Of a stretch of 64,000 nt of DNA, positions 22,851 to 50,718 are shown one piece after another. Source of the stretch: Lota lota (taxonomy: Eukaryota; Chordata; Actinopteri; Gadiformes; Lotidae). Position 1 is the first letter of the stretch. Each line of letters opens with the position of its first letter. Location of the stretch: contig JACYXH010000314.1 of the NCBI GenBank assembly GCA_026745465.1, positions 1,356,501-1,420,500 on the forward strand, written 5' to 3'. The notes below the pieces were generated by a model that was not told the DNA's origin, searched no databases, and worked only from the letters and a program-made list of their open reading frames with translations. The position numbers were made by a program, and so were the translations under genes.

Positions 22851-23581
22851 GTCAGGAGATGAAGAGCTCTAGTTGTCCAGACTAACAGCCCCACTCACAA
22901 AATATTTGTTTATTTTAAACCAACTTGAGTGCCTGGACCTGGATTAATTATTATAACCTTACTTTTGTGGTTTTAATTTTTCCTTTTCTTTTATTGGTGA
23001 TTTAGTGATTAAAACATCAGAGACTTGGTTTTTTCCTCAACGTAAAATTTACTGTACAGCATAATACAACAATCGTGTAAGTGCCTCCACTGAAAAGCAA
23101 GTTGACTGATCTGAAAAAAATTCACAATAAATAATGAAATTAAAAAAGGCAACAATTGGTAAAATAGTTACAGTTCTGCATTGTTCTCAAATGTAATATA
23201 ATTCTAAATTTTAATATTGTACCTTTGTATTTTTATAATCACAATATCATTTGGGGTTTATTCTTTAATTCTTTAACTGCTACATGATGGAGTGGAGACA
23301 AGAACTAACAAGGACATTGAGAATATGACAAAACAAAAAAATATGACAAAACAATCTTGAAAAGCTTTCCCATATTTAAAAAAACATTTTTTTTTTACTA
23401 TACATGAAGCAATATTACAAGAATTATAATAAATATATATTACAGAAATTCACAGACATTCCTTTCAATAGTGTTTTGAGCAAAACAATAATGTGGCCAA
23501 TATGATTTTATTTTAAATATTATTTTTCAAATAACCATGTTCAATTCTTTCACATTACACAAGGCTGCTTATGCTGTCCAC
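22851..23581. other. Intergenic gap, zmynd8 end to dido1 start
   Basis: About 730 bp of A/T-rich sequence with A- and T-runs. It contains no open frame or recognisable element. Confidence 0.55.
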
Positions 23582-23587
23582 TTTATT
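23582..23587 (-). terminator. zmynd8: Polyadenylation signal AATAAA, zmynd8
   Basis: TTTATT on + gives AATAAA on -, about 235 nt after the zmynd8 stop codon. It is the nearest canonical signal, and its use is inferred. Confidence 0.45.
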
Positions 23588-23821
23588 GGCACTGGCAAAG
23601 AAAAGTGGCAAAAAATATATAAATTGGATCACTGGGACATGTAGTCCTTAAATGAGTTGAGTCCGTTGTGCTCAGGGTGTACACCGGTCCATAAAAAGAG
23701 AAGAAACTAAAGGAGGCAAATAAGCTAATCCTATAGGTTGATCCCATAGCTGGAGTTTGTAAAGAGACAATGTATTTTAGAATGTTTTTTTGTTTTGTTA
23801 TCCTTTTACAGCTGTACATAG

Positions 23822-37672
<13,851 letters not shown>

Positions 37673-39999
37673 GGCTTACAAACTCTGTGTGATATATCAA
37701 TGCTTATTAAAACATGGAGGACAGCCTTGTCAGCCCTCACCCTGCTCAGAGCACAGCCTCGGCTCTCAGAGCTGTCTGATCTACTGCACTCATAAAAGGC
37801 CTGCCAGGAGTGGCCACTGTTGCGGAGGGAAATGTAAGGTGGCAGCTGATTGGCCACTGCACTTCCTGGCTGCCTCGCTATTGTTTAGCACATTGGCAGT
37901 CTGAAGCGTTGTGAGGAGCGAGAGGATCAGGGCCTGAGTCAAAAAAGCATTAAAAGCACACAACCAACACACAAATTAATTTCCTGCCAAGAACACATCC
38001 CACAGCTGTTAATAATTATTGAACTGGTTATGTTATGTAACACATCTTTTCTTCTACAAGGCGAAGTATTGCATGTGTGCATATGGACAGGCCTGAGGCC
38101 TACACGCTCATAGAAACCTTTGTCTCACTAGATCACACCCAAATGTTAAACTGTCCCTGACAGGAAGTAAGAAAAAAACCTGTTATACAAATACAGGCCC
38201 AGGGCAAGCAGGCTCCAAATGGCTGTATTTACTTAGTTAGAAAGAAGCTTAAATAGTTAACATCCCAGGTTAATATTTTAGGTTATTGCCAATAAGTTAA
38301 ACCTCTCATCTTCTCATTTCGCAATCTATCTGACTTTATCTTTTTCCATGAATTAATAACTTACCAATTCTGCTCTCTTATTTCCTACATTGTATTGTCA
38401 TAAGATGTATCTGGGAGTTGGTAGCTGTAGAGCTGTAGCAAGATGGATATTCATCTAATGTTTGGTTTTTGGTTGAAGTAGCCTAAACAGAATGTTTAGT
38501 ACCCATTCCCTTTTACCCCATTATCAACAACATCATTAAATACAGGTAGAGTCTGATGCGTGTCTAACGTTGTCTTTGTTATATCTACATATATTTAGTA
38601 GACAAAGACACTGCAGGAATGTAGTCTTGAATTAAGTGAACAAATATTTAATGAATACAGATAAATTGAATAAAAGTTGTATTAATTGATTATTTTAGGT
38701 TCACTTTCCTGTGGGGTGAGCGATCTTGAAACCTTACATTGACCTACTTATAATTGTGCTTGTAGCCTGAAGTAAAGAAGCGACCCCTTGTGCCATTATA
38801 GTAGTAGTGCAGTGGATACAAGATCTTCAACAGGGATGAGCTAAAGCCAAGGGGGTTAGAATTAATTAAGGCTTTCTATAAGGACCGCATTTAAAACGGT
38901 ATGCCAAAAGAAATATTCGATGGTTTTATTCCAGTGTCGTTGGTATTGAAAATCAGGTGCCGTTATAAGTTCCTGGGTATATCATTTATAAGGGGTACAA
39001 CCTTGAAGTAGGTTACATAGCGTTGCCCTTAATCGTAAGGTAATAGTTAAGACTACCCAGTTTGACTAATTCTGAAATTGAACGGCGAGAAAACGATTCG
39101 GCTCTTGTATTTAAAGTTTGCCTCAGTTAGACATGACGCAATTTGTATACATTCTACAGTTGACCAGTATTGCCCTTTGGTCATCAGAAATGTGTGCAAC
39201 ATGAGAGACAACACACCGGACCACCTCGCCACATCAACTCACGAATCATGCTGTAGATGGCAATGTCGAGCTTATTTGCGTTTTGCCTGCAGATTACCAT
39301 AAAATGTGGTCTGCTTGCCATGTGATCCCTGCTTTTCAACGACGTTCTTTTTTTTTTCATTACCGAACGTGTCAGCCGAAGCTCAAGAGCAAATAGTAGG
39401 CCTACCACGAGAGGCATGGGCTCAAATAAACTAGTAAACGATGCCAATGTCTCAATCTATACACATCGAAATAGTTGTTTTCATGGGATCTATTTATTTA
39501 CCTTTTTGGAACGTATTTTTATTTCACCATGTATTACAAATGTGTAACAAATACGTTGACCCAGCCTAATACCTTCCAAGAAACTAACTTTCTGTTTTGT
39601 TCTAGCATCAGATCCTGTTTCTGTATTTAGGTTCACTAACTTGAGCCATTTTGTTTGAATTATCCCGGTTTGCTCTTGGTGGTTGCGTCGTTTTGCGTCG
39701 CCTTGGTCGTTTTGCGGGGGAAGGGGCACTGTTTGGAGCAATGGGAGGCATGCTGTTAGTTGTTTTCAGGTAAACCCATCTGAATACATTAATGATTATA
39801 GGGCTATCTCCTGTCCTTTCAAACTGTTATCTCCTTTCAACGTGGAGAGGCTAAGTGGGGATGGGGGTGGGATAAGTGTCTCACTGACAGGGAGGGGGAG
39901 GTCAGTCTTCTGTGTTTTGTGGGGGAAGGGGCACAAACAGAGGGCTATGGGCCCCGCTTAGGTCTCTGTGGAATGTAATTGAGGCTCTTTCTCTCTCCT

Positions 40000-40064
<65 letters not shown>

Positions 40065-41329
40065 CACACACACACACACACACACACAAAATCATACAAA
40101 TCGCATGCAGTAAAAAGGGCACCGTGTGTGGTTGTAGAGTCGAAGGATAATAGCTATAGACCACAACCCATAAAATATCTAGCAAACAGCATAGCGTACA
40201 CAATAACGTGTATCTTATTTGTAAGTTATAAGTACGCCATTAATAGGACATGTCATGGACTACTAATGTAAATAATTATACCCTATAATCTGCCAATCTA
40301 CATGAATATGGCAAACTCAAACAGTCAAATCAACATGTTGGGAATTGTATGACAATGAGCATGCAATGAATTTCACTCATGTCTATTCACTTTGTTGAGA
40401 CTTTTAGTCCAAAAGGAAAAGGATAACTTTTTCACGGTAAGCTTAAAGAAAGTTTTGTTTTTCTACACCTTAAAACGGTGATTGTTTATGGAATTATGTG
40501 AAAGCGCAAGTGAGGGGCTAATTACCTAGACATATACACTGCCTCCTCTCCGCCCCAACTCGTCCTCTCCCCTCCCATCCCCCTCCCGACTTGGGCCCTC
40601 CCCAGCAGTTGACATTCTACACGAGTGTGTCTTACATATCACCATGGAGACTGTTTCTTCCATCTTCCATAGCTGTTATGCAGAGGCCATAGGCGTACCC
40701 TGCAATTAGTTTGCCAGCGCAAATACCTTATACACACCTAGTTTCAGATATTGAACATTGCACCCAAAACAAAATGTGTCTTTGAATACACATATGGACC
40801 CACTTGTGTTGGAGTAAACCGCATGCATGTTTAATAGCTGACATAATTGATGGATTCTGCTGCAATAAATAATCAAGTCACTTAACTTTTGACTAGGCCT
40901 ATGTGACGCAAATGCGTAAGAGTAAGTTGGTATAGTTAGCCAACTATGCAGAACATGGAAAGCATGCTTTTATATGCAATCAAGCCTTCAAATTAAGTCC
41001 ACAGCAAAATATCTTACGAGGTCGTTCATATAGCATAGCCTATATCTATTATGTACTACCTCCGTGAAAAATGTTAATCCAGCACTCCCAAATTAGCAGT
41101 ATCCTTTTTTATGTTTCTTACTTTTTTGTGATGTTAATGGTCACACAAGAGATGCGCCTATAAATAAACTGATACGTTAAGAACCCCCGCGCCTCCCACC
41201 AATGATATCCTTGACTGCTGCTCTTATCACCTACGGGTATTTCTGTTTGTGTAGTTTAGTCTCAGAAAGAGACGTTCCTTTTAACATGGGGCCTGGGAAA
41301 GAGGAACTACGATACCCAGAAGGCGTCTC
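37673..41329. other. Head-to-head spacer between zmynd8 and ncoa3
   Basis: About 3.6 kb separate the zmynd8 first coding exon from the probable ncoa3 first exon. It should hold the zmynd8 5'UTR and both promoters. No coding sequence is seen. A CT/CA array lies at 40002-40088. Confidence 0.6.
40002..40088. repeat. Compound (CT)n-(CA)n microsatellite
   Basis: About 59 bp of CT followed by CAT and about 24 bp of CA on +. It lies in the spacer between zmynd8 and ncoa3. Confidence 0.95.
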
Positions 41330-41459
41330 GCTTCTCCACAAGCTGGCTTCTTGCGCTTTGGGAGTGTTTTCCATTTAAACAAACAGTCCTGCTGAAGATG
41401 GCGGAGAGTTCATAGACGCGAAAAAGAGACTGGTCTACTCAATGAAATCACAGAGGCCG
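41330..41459 (+). promoter_or_regulatory. ncoa3: Probable ncoa3 noncoding first exon
   Basis: A GC-richer block ends at donor CCG|GTGAGT (41459/41460). It contains AAGATGGCGGA (41396-41406), which fits the YY1 initiator-type motif AAGATGGCGGC common in vertebrate housekeeping promoters. The ATG in the motif opens a five-codon upstream frame ending at TAG 41413-41415, and a second upstream ATG lies at 41442. The left limit is a guess. Assignment to ncoa3 rests on strand, position and lack of another gene. Confidence 0.55.
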
Positions 41460-42259
41460 GTGAGTTTCTATTCATTTAAGCCATTAAGGTGTCTCTATTA
41501 TACCAAGAATCCAAGCATTTTTACTGCTATAGGATTTACTCTTACCCCCTTAGCGAAGCAGTTTGTAACGTTAGTCATTTGCCAAGCAGTCTGGGTTTTA
41601 CCGTGATACAACGAGCAGTCGTACAGTCTATCTGTTGTGGTGTGTTAGCTGTGTTCTCAACTCTTACAAGAGGTTTCTTCTAATTCCGGTTACCTGTCTC
41701 CGTATTTAGTTTTTTGTTTCGGTAGCAGTGTTTTTATAATCTGCTTCAAAGTTTACGAAAGATAATAAGAGCATCACAACGTGGGACTCAGCGTTGGAGA
41801 TGAATGTACGTCGATACTAGTGTGAACTCCTTTGTATGTAAACAGGTAGAATACGGTAATCTTTGTAACCAATCGAAAATATGCTCGTTTATATCGCCGA
41901 ATAACTTATTTTACTTTTACAGCGTGACCTTTGTAACACTCTAGCTGCAAATGCACTCTTGGTTTGTCGAGGATTACTCTCGCAGGACACGATAGGCTAA
42001 ACGTAGTTATTCGGATGATCAAGTTTTCAGTATACAATGTGTATAACGTTATGGCTAAATTGTTCGTTTCGTTACTTTGCCATGGGCGGGTGATTGTCTT
42101 TGATAAAAACATGGGAACCTATAGCCTAGTATTATTATTTTTTTGGACATTGGTATTTGTTTAGATGTTGTGCCTAAGGTGTACCATGTTACGTGCCTGT
42201 TGTAACGTAAAATGTTACATGATGACACATTAGATCTAAAGGTACCAGCTTGCTACCAA

Positions 42260-42378
<119 letters not shown>

Positions 42379-44957
42379 CGGCACTATTACTTATGAGAGA
42401 GACTGGGATACTGTTAAGATCGACGTGTTTAAGAGTAGACATGAAGCTTGTCAGGTAATTTAGTAGCACTGCTCTACGGGTTATACTATAGACCTGCTGC
42501 TTTCATGGTTAAGAAGACGTCGCGTTTGCTCAACTACACCTTTCCAAGCAGCACGGGGATTCTGTAGGAGCGTGCTGGTGTGCAGTCATAATGACTGCGG
42601 TTAGTCGTGGCAGAAACCGATGTTGATGTCTAGGTGTCCTAAATCTCGTTTTGCCCCGGTGCATTCTTGCCAATCCACTGGTTATCCCAATGTGGTGATG
42701 TCTGAAACATGTAGACACAATCGTCCACGCTGACTGATGATAAAGATGATCCCTTGAAGGTTTCTTATGAACTTGGGTTTTGTGATCCTCCGGTCAACCG
42801 TATTATTGGGTAAGTTAGGATGCGTCAAGCGAGAGCGATTCTACGTGCACCGCACATTCCTCAACTGGGCAAAGATGTCTTTATTGTGAGTAGGCTATAT
42901 GTTGGAATGCCATTAGTAAATCCCACGGAAGCAGTATTTTTGTAGGTGGTGAGATGACCACTGTGGGAACCTGTGCGATGAACGCGTTCAGCTCATATTT
43001 GTGGCAAATGGTGCCCCCTGTCCCTTTATCTCTCTTTCTTTCTCCCTCACACAGCGCGTCAGGCTGCATTAACAATGAATCAATCTTTGGGGGAATTCTT
43101 TGACGGCAGATGGGGTGAAGAAGTGACTTGGATGCATAGCTTTCACTCTTTGTCTGCCTGTCCCTATGTGCTCTCAATAATTCATTAACTTATCACATTT
43201 TCTCGTGGGACTTAAGAGGAGAAACTCTTTCAGCATACCAAATTGTGAGAAGATCAGAGGGGCTCTAGGCCTTTTGAGTCTACTGTGCACGTTTATCGTT
43301 GAGACTGTTGTCCAACTCAGTAGTGATTAGGATGAAGCATGGTGATTTTTTTTTCTTCTCTCGAGTGGATCACAAAAGAACACTGTTGTGAGACACTGTG
43401 CTTTTATTCAAATACTCAACCACCGAAAATGTGACGATGTTTTAAGTGGCAGCATTGTGTCACGTGTTTTTGAAATACCTGTCCGCGTTCCTGTCTTGTC
43501 TTTTATGAAGCGACATATTTGCAGCGCTGTTGTCTGAATTGGTTACATTTCTTCAGTGTGTTGTCAGACTGAGCACAAGAGAAGGCGGTAGCAGCTCGCG
43601 ACTTTAGCTTTAAGTTAACGTCCAATCACCCGCAAGGCATGCGCTTGAACCAATCACACCAGCTCCAGGCTGCAGGAGGCACGGACACAGCGACCTGAAA
43701 GTTAAAGCCGATTGTTTCCCTAATTGAAATTTGACTCCATGGTACCTTTCTGTTAGGCAACAGGAGGGGGAGGTGGTTGTTAGAGCACAGCCAAACAAGC
43801 AAGGGGGCTACCTCTTGGCTGTTCCATACTTGGCTCTGTGTTTCTGAGCTCCTACCAAGTTAGAGTGTTGGTGGTAAAAAAAATTGTGGATTTATTGTTG
43901 TATTCTTACACACGAAAGGGCTGTTTTCAAATCTTGATTTTTTTTCTTTTTACACAAAGCCAGGATATAATAGAATCTGCCCCCTCCCCTAATTAATTAT
44001 GTAGTTTTTATTCTTTCACACACCATTTTGACCTGTGTGTTTTTAAGTTGAACACGTTGTTTCCCTTAAACCTTCCACAGCTAAATAAAAATGGCTCTTA
44101 AACCGGATTGTTGTGTTTCCACCTTCTGAAATATTCAAAGCAACGTTGCCCAGACAAGTAAACATTACACGATGAGCAGAGTTGCAAAAACTTTTTTTCC
44201 CCTTTTTCTTCTTGTGAAGGAAGCTAGGCAAACGGGCCCATGGTGACCAGTTCAAGATTGCAGTCCAGCTCCTATCTCAGTTGCATCTCATTCATTCAAC
44301 AACCCCTCTCTCTCTGCCCCCTCTCCTTCAACTCTGAGGTAAAGGCCAAATGCTAGGCTAGTTGAGCCAAATGTGAGCCACGCACACTTTTTAAAAAGCC
44401 AAACTGGCAGCCTGAAGCAATCATTGCACCCAATTCAAGTTTATAACCAGCAAGTCTTTGGAACAGTTCACTCGCTGTAGGCACAGCTGATTGGACGAAA
44501 GAAAAAGTTTATTAGGGAAGGGGGTGCCAAGAGCTTTGCCCCCCCTTTCTCTACCCTTCCTCTTTAACTCTTCCCCACCCCCCCCCCCCCACCCCAGCTC
44601 TTTAACTTTCTCTCCCTCAGCTGAAGAATGCTCGTAAAAAGGCTTCACCTGAACCAATCATAGTGGGAGAGTGACCAAGTCCTAGTTTTAAATTTTACCG
44701 TAGTAAAACGCTAGTCGAAGTTTGTTGTTTTGTTTAGGGCCACCGTTCTTAAGTCTCTTTAGGGGTGGAGACTTGGGGTGGAAAAAAGTTCAGTTTGTGG
44801 ATAAATGCTACCAGATGCTCTCTCTTTCCCACTCACTCTTTCTCTCCCGCCATGTTCTTTCTCGCTTTCTATTTCTGTTTCTCCTTCTCTCTGTTGCTAT
44901 TTCTCTCTTTCTGTCTGTCTGTCGTCACGCTGTGTGTGTTTCTCTCTGGCTCTCTGT

Positions 44958-45237
<280 letters not shown>

Positions 45238-46567
45238 ATTAGTGGATGAAGTTCTCAACTCCTCCGTGGACACCTTACTTTCATTCTGCCTTTCCTCTCC
45301 TTCCTCCAAATCAAGTGCCCACCCTTTTCCTGCCCTCTTCTTTAGCCTCCAGCCCTGTAGTCCAGAGGAAAGTCAAAGTCTTGAATGACAGAGTTCCACT
45401 TCAACGTGATAGGCCCTAGCCCTGCTCAACACCTGCTTAACGGCTTCATGTCAACGCTGGCCAGGAACGGTTCACCCATCCCATTTAGATGGTCCCTCCC
45501 AACACTTTCTGTTGCTAATTGGGGTTGGATGTTATCCCCCCCCCCCTTCTGGATTAAGTGGAAAACGGTTCTGTCACCGTTATAGCATTTTATTTACTCT
45601 TTACTGTGATGTGGCTATTGTTCATGCAGTGTGTAGTTAAAGCAACGCATCGGTCACCATGTTCGTAGCAGGGAAAGGAGGGAGTTGTCTTTCTTTTTTT
45701 CGCCTGAATAGCAGAACTGAAATGTTTTTCACGTATCTGCTGTGTTGTGTTACACTCTTGTAACGCTCTTCTTGGTGCACTGCGTTCTCTCTACTATCAT
45801 AGTCAAACTGAACACGGTTGTTCTGTTTGACTACAGGCTAATTTACCTTAAGCAGGATAACACTTGTTTAATAAGCAATGCGTGGCCTCTATATCATTTT
45901 CTTTGCCATAGGATGTTGTACCTGTCTACTGGAGAAGGTATAGCATGTTTGTAATGATGCCCTATGGTTAAAGCGTGGCTTGTCTATAGGAGACCCGCGT
46001 TGAAGTGTGCACTGCCAAAAATGTACCAGTTGATTGCAGTCTGACCTAAAATGTCATAAAACCGTAATAGTCTGAATACATGGAACAAACTAAATCTACT
46101 CCTTGTGTCAGTTAAGAATAGCCCAAATACCTGTCACAATGAATTCAGCCAATGAATGCGTAACATTTTGTAGCACAGAAAATGCTTTGTGTCAGAACTT
46201 ACAACTAAGTTTGAAATGTAGCTGCCGAGGGTGTTTGCATTAAACAAGTGCAACGACTTTGGTGTTGGCACTCCCTGAGCCAGCACAAAATTCACATCAA
46301 CATATCCTGGAACGTGCCGACTACTACTGAGGGCTCCAGCATGGAGTGCATAGAGGACAATCACTACTATCACCACCTATTATCCTGTTGCTCAGTGCCT
46401 TGCTATAGGAGAGAGAGCCTGATTAGCTTTGCAGGCTTAAACACCAAGCAGATGGAGCAGAACACAGTGCCGCTAAGGCAAGACCAGACATGGGGTTGTG
46501 GAGGCTTGTGTCTGTGTGTGTGTTTGTTTTCTATTTTGATTAGACTCTAATATTCCTTCAATGTCTG

Positions 46568-46606
46568 TTGCCTCTCGCTCTCGCTCTCGCGCGCACGCGC
46601 GCTCGC
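46568..46606. repeat. TCTCGC/CGCG alternating tract
   Basis: CTCTCGCTCTCGCTCTCGCG runs into CGCACGCGCGCTCGC, a short CG-dense patch in otherwise CpG-poor intron. Confidence 0.7.
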
Positions 46607-47490
46607 ACTTTGCTTTCTCTGTGTCAGTTCAACACTTGGTGGTGACCCCTGTAGCCAGCGTGTCCTCATAAGTCATTTAAACACACTTTTAATAGTGTTA
46701 GCCTGGTCCCCATGTGTGAGAAAGAAGGGAGAAAAATAGGTATTCTTCTATCGTTATTTTTTGTTACAGAAAACACTTGAGTTATAATGACTACTTAGTG
46801 CAAGTGATTTAGAGATGTTACTGCTGTTTGTTTTATTTTCCTATCAAAGTTATTGTTAATCTATGTTTCAATCCCAGGAAACCGTTAGTGCGCTATGCCT
46901 TCTTTCAGAGCTCTTAACCCAGGTTCTGTCAACAAACAACCTGAAAAAGAAGCAGAGTTGGGAGAAGAGAGACAAGGAGATGGGAGGCAGCATCAGAACC
47001 TCTTTTGAGAGGAATTCTTTGCCCAGGGGTCAAAGTTCAGGTGCTGCGGTGCGCTGCGCTCCGCGCCGATTGGCTAAGGAAAGGTGAAATGAAAACCACG
47101 GTAAACTTTTGACCCCAGTGCAGGAGCTGGGCAGGAACGCCCAGCCTCAGCTCAGGCCTGTTGGAACAGAGCCTGCTCTCTTCCTGTGTTTACCCCACCA
47201 AGCCAGCCCAGGCGGAGGGATCGCAGAGCAGGGGAACGGGAGGGAAGAGAGGGGAGGGGGTGTGTGGAACAGACGGAGGGAGGGAGACTCGATGAGGGGG
47301 AGGGATCGAGAAGGAGAGGAAAGCGGCAGTAGTGCTGCAGTCTAAATGCATAGATTTTCTTCTGTCACAGGTACAGCGGTGCTAACAACCATTCAGATTT
47401 TTGTAAAACAGCCCATTCTTAAGCCAAGCCAGTTGACGTGTAAAGGTGTATCTTCATGTTTATCCCTCCACATTAAATCATCCAAGAGGA

Positions 47491-47640
<150 letters not shown>

Positions 47641-48271
47641 CTGACCCAGCAGCACGGAGGCTAAGCAGAGATTGGTGCTCTGGCTTGCCAGATAAAAGCC
47701 AGTTTTAGCCATTGATTAATGAACTCATTTCCATAATATTAGCCTTGGTGTGACCACCGCCTCTGATAGCAGAATACAGAGGGTGGGGGGGAAACAATAG
47801 GGTTTCACTATGCTCCTTGCGTACCTATATGTAGACCCAACAAATCAAGATTATTGTCAGAACGATGATGTTTAGAAGGGATATCGCAATGGACTTACTG
47901 TGTGTGTGTGGTAGGTGGGTGGGGAGTCTGTATTGTTTGTCCACACGGGCTCTGTCCTGCTTCTTTCTGCTCTTTGTCTATATTGATGATGAATGGTATT
48001 GGGAGATGCAAAAGACGCACCCCCACAAACCCCCTCCCCCCATCGTGGAATCTGCCATCTCTTTGTCTGCACCTTCATTTATTTTCCTGGGGTTTTTCTG
48101 CACACTGCAGTTTGGGTGAGAAAAACGGGCAGATGCACGCAAGCCATTTGAGCCGTGTGCGTGTTGTGTCGTGTGTTTTTGTGTTTTTGTTGTGGGAAAG
48201 GGTGAAGGGTTTGCTGAAGGGGGATGGTCGCGGGAGCTTTCCTTTGGTTTGAACTTAATTTTCTTCCTTCG

Positions 48272-48306
48272 TTCTCTTTCACCCCTTAGTAAGGGGTGAA
48301 AGAGAA
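48272..48306. repeat. Perfect inverted repeat, 17-bp arms, 1-nt centre
   Basis: The left arm TTCTCTTTCACCCCTTA (48272-48288) and the right arm TAAGGGGTGAAAGAGAA (48290-48306) are exact reverse complements around one G. One arm is pyrimidine-rich and the other purine-rich. Function unknown. Confidence 0.9.
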
Positions 48307-49232
48307 TGTGTTTCACCACGTCTTCTTCAGTCAAAATAAGTGGCAGTGTTATACCTTCTAATCAAAGTCTTTGATCATAAAGTTCATACATAAATTTAAT
48401 TGCAATACAAATCGATATACATTTTTAAAGTTTTACGTTATTTTGCAATGTATTTGCTCTTGTTTTAGTATTTGATGAGCTGCCATCAAACTGTAATTTG
48501 ACCAGATCTTGGTCTGTCTGGTCTGGATGTCTTCAGTGGTCCACTACACTAACCCCTGAAACAAGCCATCCATTATTCTACCTGAACCTGTGATGCAGCT
48601 AGCATAGGTGCATGTAGACTGAAAGTTGGAACAGACCCCAACATAAAGGGATTTGGTTCGGCTTAAGTGGACACTGACTTGATAAATAATTGACTCAGCG
48701 TCACTGTTCAGTTGTGTCTCGTTAGCATTTATTTGTTTTATAGGCCTCGTTGTACCTTTTTATTGGACTTAATTGTGTTCAGGTGTGTACCTCGCCTATT
48801 CTTCAAATGTCCCGAGACTAAACTCTTTTTACATTTACCAAAAATAATCTTGCTTAGCCCAGTCAAATGTTGAGCAGATCACTTCAGCAATCAGTGGTTC
48901 TTCGGAGGGATCCCGACGCGGAAAGGAGCAAAGAATTATTCAAAGAGCCAAACCCAAACCTCAGTGTGGACAGGAAGCAGACGGACTGTGTTTGTGTGAC
49001 AGCGTTTTCAGAGCTTCCAGCACACTTTAGCAGCAGCCCAAATAACAGAGGCCATCTTGAACATCGCTCCGCACTTTTTAAAACTTTTATTCCAAGTCCT
49101 GACATGCACACACATGCCTGGCACATGTCCTCACCACCACCACCTCATCCCCCCCTCTCCACAACCACCACCCTGCTCATCCAGTCCCATTATGTGTATG
49201 CATTCTCTGTCTCACCCATTAACTACCCCCCT

Positions 49233-49393
<161 letters not shown>

Positions 49394-49701
49394 CGCTGCG
49401 AGTAAGGAACAGTCACCAACAAGCATGGTGTGTGTTAATGTTAGCTGTCCGTTTCTTCAAACCTTGGCTCTCACACATCCCAACGCACAGGATGTGAGTT
49501 GTTGAGCTGAAAACTGTGTTGACCGACTGGGCTGGCGTGAGAGCTTGTTTTAGCCACGCCACCGGGCCGTGGCTCAAAGTGCACCGGTCACACTCAGGAG
49601 GTGGAGGAGGAGGGGGTGGGGCAGCTCTTTGAAGCAAAACAGGAAGTCATTTTATCCTCTTGTTTCCTCATTGCACTTGATGTCCAGAACTTCAGTAGAC
49701 G

Positions 49702-49839
<138 letters not shown>

Positions 49840-50660
49840 CTTCAATGGGGTGTAATGACCTCAAGGCCTCCAAAGTAGTTAGTACATGTGTCTTGCATCC
49901 ATCCTATTCATTATTTCATAGCTTTATTTAAATTTCAAAGAGCAATTATCAACGGTGGGCCATTTTCTCAGTGTTAATTTCCCTGTGGGTGTGAGTGCTC
50001 TCTGTTTGGAGGTAGGCCGGTGTTTGTTGTGGTGCCTGTCCATCCACGTCTCCGGGAGCTCGCATTGCAGGCTTTACGTTCATGCAGGAATGGTCTCCCA
50101 CACTATTCTGGTCCTCACTGTTTTTGTCCCACTGAAGGGCTCCCCTACTGAGCTCCCCCTCGCTGCTCTTCCCCAGTTCCTTACCTCCACGCCCCCCACC
50201 TTACTACTACGTATAACTACTACGTGTGTCCATTAGTTTGTCAAAGTGACATGTCTCCTGTGTATCTTCAGGTACATTCAAATTATGTGCAGTCAAATCT
50301 GACTCCCATTTGTTCGAAATTGTAAATGTCCATGGCTCCACAATCCTTCCATCTCTGCCATTATTCGGCTGTTGCATTTAGCATTAGCTTGTCAGTAGCA
50401 TGGCAGTGTGATGTGACCATTCTTTCTCTCTCCATAACACACACACACAGAAAGTGTTGGGTACCATATGTGTGGCTGGGCGGTATCTTTGCCTGTTGCT
50501 CTTTTTGTGGCTTATTTATTTCTCAATATATATATATGTCCTCTTGATCTGCCTTTTCATGTCCAAGTAAAAATAGAATTTTCATAAGTGGGAGGGGGAG
50601 TAATTATTGTTTTTCACCAGTGGAAGATGAACGCTGAAAATCGGTTTTTATGACACATGT

Positions 50661-50683
50661 GGTGGGGTGGGGGGGGGGGGGGT

Positions 50684-50717
<34 letters not shown>
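50661..50717. repeat. G-run tract
   Basis: Nearly pure G on + for about 57 bp, broken by a few T. It could form G-quadruplexes, and its true length is doubtful in any assembly. Confidence 0.9.
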
Positions 50718-50718
<1 letters not shown>

